A stretch of 64,000 nucleotides of DNA from Pseudomonas abietaniphila (GTDB lineage: Bacteria > Pseudomonadota > Gammaproteobacteria > Pseudomonadales > Pseudomonadaceae), in the NCBI RefSeq assembly GCF_900100795.1, contig NZ_FNCO01000001.1:248001-312000 (forward strand), written 5' to 3'. The notes beneath the pieces are model-generated. The model was not told the DNA's origin. It searched no databases and was given only the letters and a program-made list of their open reading frames with translations. Both the position numbers and the translations under genes were made by a program. How positions within the stretch are numbered: position 1 is the stretch's first letter; each line of letters begins with the position of its first letter. Of the stretch, positions 25,423-33,738 are shown piece by piece.

Positions 25423-25440
25423 AAGAATGATCGGTCAAAA
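25423..25440. promoter_or_regulatory. TetR operator-like site before the TetR gene
   Basis: Contains GAATGATCGGTCAA, 18 bases upstream of the TetR start; matches the site at 24803-24820 at 11 of 14 positions. Confidence 0.5.
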
Positions 25441-25506
25441 ATGGTAGCAGAACCAGGATACTAAGCCAATGGGGAACGCAATCTGCGGAACAGCAGCAAA
25501 AGAGGT

Positions 25507-25549
25507 GTTGCTCTAAAGGCAACGTTGACTGGTTTTTGTTGCTCTTGCT
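25507..25549. promoter_or_regulatory. Bipartite LysR-type operator, copy 2
   Basis: GTTGCTCTAAAGGCAAC at 25507-25523, then GTTGCTCTTGCT at 25538-25549. Same order, orientation and 31-base spacing as at 16696-16738, and likewise about 100 bases upstream of a plus-strand gene, here the creatininase-family gene. Confidence 0.6.
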
Positions 25550-25648
25550 CGGCTATCGCCACCGATGCACCATCGTCATCACCGGCGTGACTGATGCGCG
25601 CCAAGCCTTGATTCCTGTTTCCAACGATCCCCTAAGGAGAGCATTCGA

Positions 25649-26398
25649 ATGCTTTTGCATCTGTCGACGTGGTCCGAAATTGGTCAATACCTTGAGCGCA
25701 GCCAGACGATCATCATTCCGATCGGTTCGAATGAGCAGCATGGCCCCACTGGACTCTTGGGCACCGATTGGATGTGCCCTGAAATCATCGCCCGAGAGGC
25801 GCACAAAAACGCAGATATTCTGGTGGCACCGACCTTCAATATTGGTATGGCTCAACACCATTTGGCGTTCCCCGGAACCCTCTCCTTGAGGCCGTCGACG
25901 TTCATTGCCGCGATCGGCGACTGGGTGCGTTCGCTGGCGGCGCACGGGTTTGAAAAGATCCTGTTCCTCAACGGCCATGGTGGAAATGTGGCTTCGATTG
26001 AAGCGGCGTTTTCCGAACTCTATGCCGAAGCGAGCTTCGCCCGGCGTCCGGCGGGATTCGCGCTCAAGCTGGTCAATTGGTGGGACCTTGACGGTGTAAC
26101 TGATCTGGCGCGTGAGCAATTTCCCACAGGGCACGGCGCACATGCGACCCCTTCGGAAATAGCCGTTACCCAATGGGCGTATCCTGAGGCGATCAAGGAG
26201 GCGCATTACTCACCGCAGATCGCAGACTCTGGCCCGATCCGCGAGGCACACGATTTCCGTGCCCGCTATCCAGACGGACGTATGGGTTCGGATCCCGCTC
26301 AGGCAACGCCTGAGAAGGGGCGGGCACTGGTGATGTTGGCAGCCGAAAGCCTGGTGCGAGAAGTGGCGGCTTTCAGCCATGAGCATACGCCGACCTAA
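25649..26398 (+). CDS. Creatininase-family amidohydrolase
   Basis: 249 residues, normal length. Metal-binding motifs of the family are intact: PIGSNEQHGPTGLLGTDW (Glu, His, Asp ligands, about residues 28-45), ILFLNGHGGNV (about 103-113) and GHGAHATPSEIA (about 159-170). The family hydrolyses cyclic amides such as creatinine, formamides and pterin-like compounds. AAGGAGAG precedes the ATG. Monocistronic; preceded by the same bipartite regulatory site as the permease/M81 operon 9 kb away, suggesting a shared pathway. True creatinine activity is not implied; no creatinase or sarcosine oxidase adjoins it. Confidence 0.88.
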   Translation: MLLHLSTWSEIGQYLERSQTIIIPIGSNEQHGPTGLLGTDWMCPEIIAREAHKNADILVAPTFNIGMAQHHLAFPGTLSLRPSTFIAAIGDWVRSLAAHGFEKILFLNGHGGNVASIEAAFSELYAEASFARRPAGFALKLVNWWDLDGVTDLAREQFPTGHGAHATPSEIAVTQWAYPEAIKEAHYSPQIADSGPIREAHDFRARYPDGRMGSDPAQATPEKGRALVMLAAESLVREVAAFSHEHTPT

Positions 26399-26558
26399 GC
26401 GTCTTTCATTTCTCTCTGCCACGCGACGAAACGTCGTGCGGCCAAGGCTTGCTCTCAAGAACGGCAGCAGACAAGCGGGTACTCGGCCGCTTGCCTCAGG
26501 CTGTTTCGCAAGCCCTCGAAGCAGGAGAGAGGGTGGGGTCCGATCGAACAGCTGATTT

Positions 26559-26638
26559 ATGGATTAATTTATCTACCAGCCATTGCTTTCATTGGAGCGG
26601 ACAGTTCTAATGACTTCGTTATAGATTAATTAATCCAT
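26559..26638. promoter_or_regulatory. Two AT-rich operator-like palindromes before the SDR gene
   Basis: ATGGATTAATTTATCT at 26559-26574 and ATAGATTAATTAATCCAT at 26621-26638; the second has the perfect palindrome GATTAATTAATC. They lie 62 bases apart in the promoter region of the SDR/TetR pair, and the second is next to the start codon. Likely binding sites of the TetR protein encoded downstream. Confidence 0.5.
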
Positions 26639-26655
26639 TTTAAGGTAGTGTTGAT

Positions 26656-27408
26656 ATGACCGTTTATGCTCACCGTTTTACCGGAAAAATCGCCCTAGTC
26701 ACCGGTGGCTCTCGCGGCATCGGCGCCGCTATCGTTCGTCGACTGGCGAAGGAGGGCGCGGCGGTCGCGTTCACTTATTCCGCTGCGGCCGATCAAGCCC
26801 AGGCACTGGCCAGGGACATTGCTGCCGAGGGCGGTCGTGCGTTGGCAATCAAGGCGGATAGCAAGGTGATCCAGGACATCGAGCAGGCGGTGGTCACGAC
26901 GGTCGAACACTTTGGTGCGTTGAATATCCTGGTCAACAACGCGGGAGTTCTGGGTATGGGGACTGTTGACGAGTTCAGTGTCGAGGCGCTTGACGACATG
27001 TACGCCATCAACGTCCGTGCCACCTATGTAGCGGCCAAAGCCGCCTCCGGTTATCTCAAGCGAGGAGACCGCATCATCAGTATCGGCAGCGTCTCGGGGC
27101 AGCGCGCTGGCTTCGCGGGTGCAAGTGCGTACTCCATGACCAAGGCGGCGATCGGCGGTATGATCCGCGGGCTGGCGCTTGATTTCGCGGCACGTGGCAT
27201 CACCGTCAACAATATCCAGCCCGGCCCGACGGCCACTGACATGAATCCCGCGGACGCGCCGTACATCGACCAGGTCATCGGCCTGGTTCCACTGGGCCGT
27301 CTGGGTACTCCCGATGAAATCGCCAGCCTGGCAGCCTACCTCGCCAGTGATGAAGCGTCGTTCGTAACGGGGGCCAGCTTGACCGCCGATGGTGGTTTCC
27401 TGGCCTGA
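26656..27408 (+). CDS. Short-chain dehydrogenase/reductase (classical SDR)
   Basis: 250 residues. NAD(P)-binding TGGSRGIGAAIV at the N terminus, NNAGVLG, catalytic Ser in IISIGSVSG and the YxxxK motif in ASAYSMTKAA, then NNIQPGPTATDMNP. 3-oxoacyl-ACP reductase-like, probably reducing a small carbonyl compound. TAAGG precedes the ATG. Followed 33 bases later by a TetR gene on the same strand, and preceded by the two AT-rich palindromes that probably mediate repression. Confidence 0.92.
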   Translation: MTVYAHRFTGKIALVTGGSRGIGAAIVRRLAKEGAAVAFTYSAAADQAQALARDIAAEGGRALAIKADSKVIQDIEQAVVTTVEHFGALNILVNNAGVLGMGTVDEFSVEALDDMYAINVRATYVAAKAASGYLKRGDRIISIGSVSGQRAGFAGASAYSMTKAAIGGMIRGLALDFAARGITVNNIQPGPTATDMNPADAPYIDQVIGLVPLGRLGTPDEIASLAAYLASDEASFVTGASLTADGGFLA

Positions 27409-27441
27409 TCCCTCTAAGTTGAGTGTTTAATCCTCGAGGCA

Positions 27442-28035
27442 ATGGCTGTGGCAAGACCGAGACAATTCGACCGTGACCAGGCATTGCTTCAGGCGATTAA
27501 TGTGTTCTGTGAAAAGGGGTTTGCGGCTGCATCGACGGATGAGTTGATGAAAGCAATGGGGTTGAGTCGACAGAGTATGTACAACGCGTTTGGAGACAAG
27601 CGCGAGTTATACGTCGAAGCGATGAAGCAGTACCAGGCCAACAGCATCACAGACCTCGTCTGGCGTCTGGGTAAAGACGCCACGCCGATGGAGTCGCTGT
27701 ACAACACCTTGCTGTCATTTGCATCGCGCACGGAGCGTGAAGGTTCGGCTGGGTGCATGGCGGTCAACGCGGTCTGCGAATTCGGCTTGAGCGATGCTGA
27801 GCTTAATGAACTCCACTTGAGCGCAGGCCAAACGTTGCGTGAAGCCCTCGCGCATACGCTTACGCGAGGGGTGGAGATGGACGAAGTCCCACCGAGCACC
27901 GACATCCAGAGCGCCTGTGATTTTCTGCTTTCTACATTGAACGGGATGAAAGTCAGTGCCAAAGGTGGAATGACTACCGATCAGTTGAAAGCGGTCGCGG
28001 GTTTCGCGGTTAACGCATTAAAAACGCCTCGGTGA
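27442..28035 (+). CDS. TetR-family repressor
   Basis: 197 residues. HTH: ALLQAINVFCEKGFAAASTD, LSRQSMYNAFGDKRELYVEA. The ligand-binding domain contains GCMAVNAVCEFGLSDAELNE, similar to the TetR protein at 24839, so the two are paralogues. ATG at 27442 with GAGG just upstream; GTG 27448 is an alternative. Forms an operon with the SDR gene and probably represses it. Confidence 0.9.
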   Translation: MAVARPRQFDRDQALLQAINVFCEKGFAAASTDELMKAMGLSRQSMYNAFGDKRELYVEAMKQYQANSITDLVWRLGKDATPMESLYNTLLSFASRTEREGSAGCMAVNAVCEFGLSDAELNELHLSAGQTLREALAHTLTRGVEMDEVPPSTDIQSACDFLLSTLNGMKVSAKGGMTTDQLKAVAGFAVNALKTPR

Positions 28036-28134
28036 GCGTACCCCGATCGCCAGTGTGAAGTCGCTGACCCTCCCGATGATCCCTGACCTTTGGCATGGCT
28101 CAAATACAGAGCGGAGCAGGCGGCGCCGCAGTTT

Positions 28135-28159
28135 CATTTCACCAATCACCCGTGAAATG
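28135..28159. promoter_or_regulatory. Inverted repeat CATTTCAC-N9-GTGAAATG
   Basis: Perfect 8-base arms with a 9-base spacer, about 110 bases before the MscS-type gene and 100 bases after the TetR gene. No T run follows. Could be an operator for the channel gene or a weak hairpin. Confidence 0.35.
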
Positions 28160-28267
28160 GATTAGCGGTGATGCGGCCACGACCCGACTTCCCTAAACTG
28201 GCGTCCGAATCTATTGGCACCCGGGGCAGGCAGGCTTTCGTGCCACCGCCCAGAACAGGTAATGAGA

Positions 28268-30670
28268 ATGCAGCCCGTCTCGCTGAACCGCTTTTTTGTT
28301 GGACTGCTCGTCCTGATGGCCATGTGCGTCACCCTGCCAGCCTTCGCTCAATCGAGTCCTGCTCCCGATAACGAACTCAATGCGTTACAGGCCCCCGCCG
28401 AGGGACCGACGCTGGAGCAGCTCAACGATCAACTCGATCAGATCCGGCAAAAAGTGTCGGGCAGCGCCAATGACGACGGGCTCTCGGACTTGCGTCAGGC
28501 CGCGCTTCAGGTGCAGAAGCAGGCCGATACGCTCATTGCCCAGCAAGCCACCAGCATTGAACACCTGAATGACCAACTGAACATTCTCGGGGCGCCACAG
28601 CCCGACGAGCCGCCCACCATCAGCAGCCAGCGAAAAGCGCTGACCGCGAAGAAAAATGCGCTGGTGGACGATCAGCGTCAGACCAACACCCTGAGTCAGT
28701 CGGCTCGCGACCTGGCCAGCCAGATTTTCAGCCTGCGCCGCAGCCTCTTCGACTCTCAGATCACTGCGCGCTCGGCCAGTCCGCTCAGCACGGTGTTCTG
28801 GTCAACGATGATCCGCCCGACCGACGACGACCTGGGCCGTTTACGTGGGCTGTTCGACGATATCAAGAGCGCCTCCAGCACCGCGCTGGCGCCGGGCAAG
28901 CGGTTTTTCTTCTTCGGCGTTTTGGTCGGTGCGTTGCTGATCTGGGTCGCCGGCCGGCGCCTGATGGAGCATCTGCTGATCTGGTTGATGATCCGCTGGC
29001 TGCCCGAGGGGCGCCTGCGACGCAGTGCACTGGCGCTGACGGTCGGGCTCACAACCGTTCTGACCATCGGCGCGGCGACGTCCTTGCTGCATTGGGGCAT
29101 TGAAACCAATGCGGTACTGAGCGCTGACGTGGTGAACCTGCTTGACCAGATGCAGACGCTGATCATTTTCTGCGCCTTCATCGTCGGCCTCGGTCGCGGG
29201 CTGTTGATGCTTCCTCACCCCTCGTGGCGCCTGCCGCAGATACCGGACCCAATCGCCGAGGCCATCGGCCATTTTCCCGTGTTGCTGGCGCTGGCGCTGG
29301 TCATCATCGGGACCCAAGAGCGGATCAACAGCGTGATCGCCAGCAGCCTGGCGCTGACCGTGGCGGTGAACGGTCTGACCGCGCTGGCGGTTTCGCTGGT
29401 GTTCTTCTTCACCTTGTTGCGCTATCGCCGAACCCGCCGCAAGCAGGGTCTGGAACGTCTGCCCGGTTTCGCCGGCCTGATTCCATTCGTGGTGGCGGTC
29501 TGGGTGGGGTTCAGTCTATTGGCGTTGCTGGCCGGCTACCTCACGCTGGCGTACTTCCTGACGGTGAAATTGCTCTGGATAAGCGTGGTGTCTGCCACCG
29601 GTTATCTCCTGATTGCCTGTTTTGGTGACATCTGCGAAACCCTCCTGTCGCCCAAACAACCCGGTGGCGAGGCGCTGGGCAGCGCGCTGGGCCTCTCGCC
29701 GCGTCATCAGGCGCAAGCGAGCACCGCGCTCGCGGGCATTGGCCGGACTTTGCTGTTGTTCACCGCGGTCGTGCTCGCCTTTATGCCGTCGGGTTCCAGC
29801 CCAGGCGAATTGCTCGAAGGCTTCACTCAGCTGGATTTCGGCAACAAACCCCTGGGTGGATTGACCATCGCGCCCAGCGACATCCTGTTGGCCATCGGCG
29901 TTCTGATAGTCGGGATGCTGGGCATCCGGATTCTCAAGGACTGGCTGGCCGAACGGCTGCTGCCGGAAACCAACATGGACGCCGGCATGCGCGCGTCGTT
30001 GGTGACGCTGGTCGGTTACATCGGCGTCGTCCTGCTCGCGATCGTCGTGATGTCCACGTTGAATGTCAGCCTCACCAACCTGACGTGGGTGGTCAGTGCG
30101 CTGTCCGTGGGTATCGGTTTCGGCCTGCAAGCCATCGTGCAGAACTTCATTTCCGGGCTGATTCTGCTCACCGAGCGGCCGGTCAAAGTGGGCGACTGGG
30201 TCAGCCTCGCCGGCGTGGAAGGGGACATCCGCCGGATCAACGTGCGTGCGACGGAAATCCAGATGTCCGACCGCTCCACCGTGATCGTGCCCAACTCGCA
30301 ATTCATCACCCAGAACGTGCGCAACGTCACCATGGGCAATGCACTGGGCGTGGTCGGCATCACCCTGACCCTGCCGCTGGACACCGACGTACTGAAAATC
30401 CGCGAACTGCTGCTGCAAGCGTTCACCGAGCACGAGGCGATACTCGACACCCCTGAGCCCTCGGTGTCCTTCAAGGACCTGACGAACACCGGCGTGATCA
30501 TCGCCGTCAGCGGCTACGTCAACAGCCCGCGTTCAGTGGGCGGCGCCCGCAGCGACTTGCTGTTCACCGTCCTCGGAAGGCTGCGCGAGTTGGGTGTTGC
30601 GTTGTCGTCCCCGCAGAGCATGGTGCTGGTGACTGAGGGTGGGGAGAAGCTGGTGCAGCCTGAGGGGTGA
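28268..30670 (+). CDS. DUF3772 mechanosensitive channel (large MscS type)
   Basis: 800 residues. ATG 28268 is chosen because AGG lies eight bases upstream; it starts a clear signal peptide (QPVSLNRFFVGLLVLMAM..FAQSS). A periplasmic helical region (about 20-190) includes the DUF3772 segment, followed by about eight to ten membrane helices and a C-terminal MscS domain: SALSVGIGFGLQAIVQNFIS (pore helix), LTERPVKVGDWVSL, and IVPNSQFITQNVRN. Inner-membrane channel that releases solutes on osmotic downshock. The last about 110 bases are repeated, diverged, at 32395-32505. Confidence 0.93.
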   Translation: MQPVSLNRFFVGLLVLMAMCVTLPAFAQSSPAPDNELNALQAPAEGPTLEQLNDQLDQIRQKVSGSANDDGLSDLRQAALQVQKQADTLIAQQATSIEHLNDQLNILGAPQPDEPPTISSQRKALTAKKNALVDDQRQTNTLSQSARDLASQIFSLRRSLFDSQITARSASPLSTVFWSTMIRPTDDDLGRLRGLFDDIKSASSTALAPGKRFFFFGVLVGALLIWVAGRRLMEHLLIWLMIRWLPEGRLRRSALALTVGLTTVLTIGAATSLLHWGIETNAVLSADVVNLLDQMQTLIIFCAFIVGLGRGLLMLPHPSWRLPQIPDPIAEAIGHFPVLLALALVIIGTQERINSVIASSLALTVAVNGLTALAVSLVFFFTLLRYRRTRRKQGLERLPGFAGLIPFVVAVWVGFSLLALLAGYLTLAYFLTVKLLWISVVSATGYLLIACFGDICETLLSPKQPGGEALGSALGLSPRHQAQASTALAGIGRTLLLFTAVVLAFMPSGSSPGELLEGFTQLDFGNKPLGGLTIAPSDILLAIGVLIVGMLGIRILKDWLAERLLPETNMDAGMRASLVTLVGYIGVVLLAIVVMSTLNVSLTNLTWVVSALSVGIGFGLQAIVQNFISGLILLTERPVKVGDWVSLAGVEGDIRRINVRATEIQMSDRSTVIVPNSQFITQNVRNVTMGNALGVVGITLTLPLDTDVLKIRELLLQAFTEHEAILDTPEPSVSFKDLTNTGVIIAVSGYVNSPRSVGGARSDLLFTVLGRLRELGVALSSPQSMVLVTEGGEKLVQPEG
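30512..30622 (+). repeat. Direct repeat, copy A (3' end of the channel gene)
   Basis: 111 bases of the MscS gene 3' end, matched by 111 bases at 32395-32505 without gaps and with roughly four in five bases identical by eye. Encodes GYVNSPRSVGGARSDLLFTV.. and ends in SSPQSM. Similarity resumes weakly at the stop (TGATGGAGG). Confidence 0.85.
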
Positions 30671-31154
30671 TGGAGGTGGGCTGGTTTGAACACTGGTTGT
30701 CCAAACGGGCGGGCGTGTGCATCGCCTGCTTCGGGCGCTAGCAATCATCGAACGCAGGCAGCTATCAACTGTGGATTCAACCGGTCGACGCGACAGATCG
30801 GATAAATCGCTCCGCAGGGGCTTACGCTGGGTAGGGGCGCCAGGCTGACCAAAAAGCGTATTAACCTCACTACTCACAAGCTTCAGGCTCAACGTAGAAG
30901 GCGGCTAGGTTAAAGGCTGGTGCTGGGGTAGGGCGTTGCTTACGGTGCTTTCGAATTTGTTCACTGCTGATGGTCCAGCTCAAAATCTGTCTAAGCATCC
31001 AGGTAAGCACAAACTAAAATTTAGATTCAGTGCTTTGAATTTGTAGCCGTGCATTATGGAAGGAGCCATTTTGGTAGGGTGTGTTAAAAGTATGAATGAG
31101 TGCACATGATCCACTAAGCGTAGTGGTTGTTGTCAAACAGGGAGCGGCTATTGT
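30671..31154. other. AT-richer intergenic region before an unknown gene
   Basis: About 480 bases whose composition becomes progressively AT-rich towards the unknown gene. No gene recognised. CCACTA-AGCG-TAGTGG at 31111-31126 is a perfect hairpin or operator about 30 bases before the start codon. Confidence 0.5.
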
Positions 31155-32369
31155 ATGTCAGCTATAAATGCTTTTTATTGCGATTTGAATGACTTTTGTC
31201 GCAAATATCTAGATAGTAATCGACAGGTTTCGAAGGAAGAATTTGCCGTCTTTGTTCCTAGGAAGATGCAGGTTGATGCCTCCACTTTTGAAAATCTGAT
31301 GATTTTCGAAAAAACAATGTTTAAAGTGTATGGAGAAAATATTCCTTTAGCCTATCTGATCGGCACTATGGGCGAAAGGGCATTTGAAGAACTCATTGAG
31401 CAGGATGCCTTGGGGTTTGTGCTATGGAAGCCGCTAGTGACCCATTTCGTTGACAAGATTGAGGGTTTAGATCCTCTGAGCTATGGAAACACTTCAAGCC
31501 CTGCGCATTCTGATCCTGAGCAATCTTTAGAACTGGGCTTGCAGTGGCTAAAAAAACCTTTGAAGCGGTCCAAGCGCCGTGCTTTTGTTCGAAAGCTACG
31601 TGATAAATACCAAATTACTGATGATGAGCTTCCTCAGCAAGCCGTGGGCCTTGCAGTATCGGCCTACAGCAGTGGGCGGCTTGATGTATATGGATTTGAC
31701 TCCAAACAAGTAGCTTATCGGGATATCCCACATCATCTCATTGGTGGGTTGGCTAAACACGCCGACAGTATTTTGGAATATATTTACCTTCTGGATAACC
31801 AATTGAGCTCTGTGTCCAAGGTGGAGTATCACGATTACCTCACAACGTCGAGTAATAGATTTAACGCAGCTAGCTCTGCTATGAATAACTTCTGCCGTAT
31901 TGCAGAATATGAGAATATTCCTGACTTAAAGTCCATGTACCACAACTCTGTCGATCCGTTCGCAAAGCTTGTCAAAATCCGAAATAAAGGCTACGCAAAG
32001 AAATTTAGATCTTGGCTGTCCGACTTGAGCGATGAAGTGGATTCAGAGGAAGTGCTCAGGGCTTATTATGAAGCGATCCTTAAGCCGCAAGGCTTTCTTC
32101 ATACAGGCGTTGGGAAGATGACCAAGACGATCACGATGTCAGCTATTGGAATGGGGGTGGGCGCGCTGGTGGGAGGCCCTGCTGCCGCGATGCTTGGTGC
32201 CGCAGGTGGAAAACTAATCGAGGGTGCTGCCGATGTAGGGCTTGATATGTTGGATCAACACCTGCTCGATGGGATATTGCAAGGCTGGACACCGAGAGTT
32301 TTCATGGAGAAGATAGATCAGGCAAACCGCGAAGGGGCGAGCAAGGGGCGTATTGAGCCAACGATATAA
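31155..32369 (+). CDS. Unknown AT-rich protein with C-terminal glycine-zipper segment
   Basis: 404 residues, start ATG 31155 with GGGAG about eight bases upstream. No family recognised. Codon use is clearly unlike neighbours (many A/T third positions such as TTA, AAA, ATA), which suggests horizontal origin. The first 320 residues are mostly soluble and rich in charged helices (KPLKRSKRRAFVRKL). At about 328-360 lies a hydrophobic Gly/Ala segment (IGMGVGALVGGPAAAMLGAA, then GGKLIEGAADVGLDML) like a glycine zipper that could insert in membranes. Lone gene between the channel gene and a decayed copy of that gene's end. An effector or defence role is a guess from composition and position only. 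Confidence 0.75.
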   Translation: MSAINAFYCDLNDFCRKYLDSNRQVSKEEFAVFVPRKMQVDASTFENLMIFEKTMFKVYGENIPLAYLIGTMGERAFEELIEQDALGFVLWKPLVTHFVDKIEGLDPLSYGNTSSPAHSDPEQSLELGLQWLKKPLKRSKRRAFVRKLRDKYQITDDELPQQAVGLAVSAYSSGRLDVYGFDSKQVAYRDIPHHLIGGLAKHADSILEYIYLLDNQLSSVSKVEYHDYLTTSSNRFNAASSAMNNFCRIAEYENIPDLKSMYHNSVDPFAKLVKIRNKGYAKKFRSWLSDLSDEVDSEEVLRAYYEAILKPQGFLHTGVGKMTKTITMSAIGMGVGALVGGPAAAMLGAAGGKLIEGAADVGLDMLDQHLLDGILQGWTPRVFMEKIDQANREGASKGRIEPTI

Positions 32370-32394
32370 TTATGTCGAACGACAGAGTAAAAGC

Positions 32395-32541
32395 GGCCAC
32401 GTCAAAAGCCCACGCTCAATGGGTGTCGCCCGCAGCGACATATTGTTCACCGTTCTCGGACCCATGCGCGAGTTGGACATTGCACTGTCGTCACCGCAGA
32501 GCATGAGCCGGTTACTGAGAGCGGGAGGAATTGCAGCCTGA
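32395..32541 (+). pseudogene. Decayed 3' fragment of a DUF3772/MscS channel gene
   Basis: The frame reads KSPRSMGVARSDILFTVLG, then MRELDIALSSPQSM, a diverged copy of the C terminus of the channel encoded at 28268-30670 (NSPRSVGGARSDLLFTVLG, RELGVALSSPQSM). There is no upstream part of the gene. It is either the remnant of a second channel gene displaced by the AT-rich insertion or an old duplication. Confidence 0.8.
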
Positions 32542-32562
32542 GCATTGATGGAGGAGGGCGGC

Positions 32563-33738
32563 TTAGACCGCCTGTGCACGCAACGGCGACCGCTTTGCAG
32601 AGATGAGCATGCAGACGACAGCCAACACCATGAGCGCAAAGCTTGCCCCCAGTAAGCCTGTGAAGCCTGCGATCGGGTATACCCAGCCCGCCACGGCGGC
32701 CCCGCTGCCGATGCCGCAGAATACGAACGCCGCCGTCAACGCCAATGCGGCGCCTCGGTACTCTGCCAGATGCTCGATGACCCTTCGCTGCTGCGACGGC
32801 CAGATGACGTCTGTTGCAAGCGCCCACATCACGAGCATCAGGAAGAGCCACCCCAGTGAGCGCGGTCCAGCCCCCAGGGCCAGCATCAAGATAGCCAGCA
32901 CTGACATGCTGCCGACGAGCAGGCGATCGGAGCTATGACGCGCAGCGAGACGAGTGACCAGGAGATTGCCGGTTACACCGGCCACCCCCAATACCAGAAG
33001 GGCGATAGAGACGTCATGTGCACTCCCGTTATAAAAATCATGCACGATCGGCGCGATAAATGAATACGTGGTGTAAACCGAGGCGGTGACAAAAAAAGCA
33101 ACGCCGAACACGCTCAGGGAATGCGCTCGGGTCAGCAGTTTGAAGAGGGTACTTAATGCGACGCGTTGGCCTTCGGATTGATTGGGAACCTGCCAGGCGA
33201 TCAGCAATGCGGTCGCGAATGCGGCCACGCTTATGGCCAGGAAAAGACTGCGAACGCCCACTTGATACGCCACCCAACTGGACAGCGGAATGCCTGCCAA
33301 CCCTGCAACACTCAGTCCCAGCAGTACGATGGCGATAGCGCTTCCCTGCCGTTCGCTGCTGACCAGGCTTGAGCCCAGGGCTGCCAGAACCGGGCCTATA
33401 AACGCGGCGCCCAATCCCATGACGATTCGGGAAACCACCAGTACTGGATAGGTCGGAGCGGCTGCGAACAAGAGGGCGCCGGCCCCGAATACGCACAGTC
33501 CGAGCAACACTTGGCGCTGTCTGTGCAGGTGCCCGAGCAACACTTGCAGGAGCGGAGCGGCCAACGCAAATGTGATGCCGAAGGCCGTCATCAGGTAGGC
33601 GCCCTCAGCGTTGCTGAGGCCCCATTCACGGCCAATCGGTTCCAGGCTACCAATGACCGACAGAGCGCCCACGGCCTGTACGAAATACGCCACGCTCAAG
33701 GTGCGAAGTGCTCGCGTCACCTGCTGATCTGTCCTCAT
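32563..33738 (-). CDS. MFS transporter, drug/sugar efflux type
   Basis: 391 residues from the ATG at 33738, which has AGGAAT upstream; the frame extends to 33792 without a better start. About 12 helices; GLGAAFIGPVLAALGSSLVS in helix 5 resembles the motif C of drug:H+ antiporters (12-TM group, AraJ/YdhP-like). Probably an exporter. No regulator adjoins it. It follows directly, on the opposite strand, the decayed channel fragment. Confidence 0.85.
   Translation of the reverse strand: MRTDQQVTRALRTLSVAYFVQAVGALSVIGSLEPIGREWGLSNAEGAYLMTAFGITFALAAPLLQVLLGHLHRQRQVLLGLCVFGAGALLFAAAPTYPVLVVSRIVMGLGAAFIGPVLAALGSSLVSSERQGSAIAIVLLGLSVAGLAGIPLSSWVAYQVGVRSLFLAISVAAFATALLIAWQVPNQSEGQRVALSTLFKLLTRAHSLSVFGVAFFVTASVYTTYSFIAPIVHDFYNGSAHDVSIALLVLGVAGVTGNLLVTRLAARHSSDRLLVGSMSVLAILMLALGAGPRSLGWLFLMLVMWALATDVIWPSQQRRVIEHLAEYRGAALALTAAFVFCGIGSGAAVAGWVYPIAGFTGLLGASFALMVLAVVCMLISAKRSPLRAQAV

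Noticed and set aside
25649..26398. Creatinine degradation pathway
   Set aside because: Only a creatininase-family protein is present; no creatinase or sarcosine oxidase gene adjoins it, and the family has many other substrates.
29516..30433. Minus-strand 305-codon frame inside the MscS-type gene
   Set aside because: Low-complexity His/Gln/Arg-rich shadow typical of antisense GC-rich coding DNA.
30671..32394. Mobile element with integrase or transposase
   Set aside because: No recombinase gene or terminal inverted repeats found; only one gene of unknown function lies in the island.
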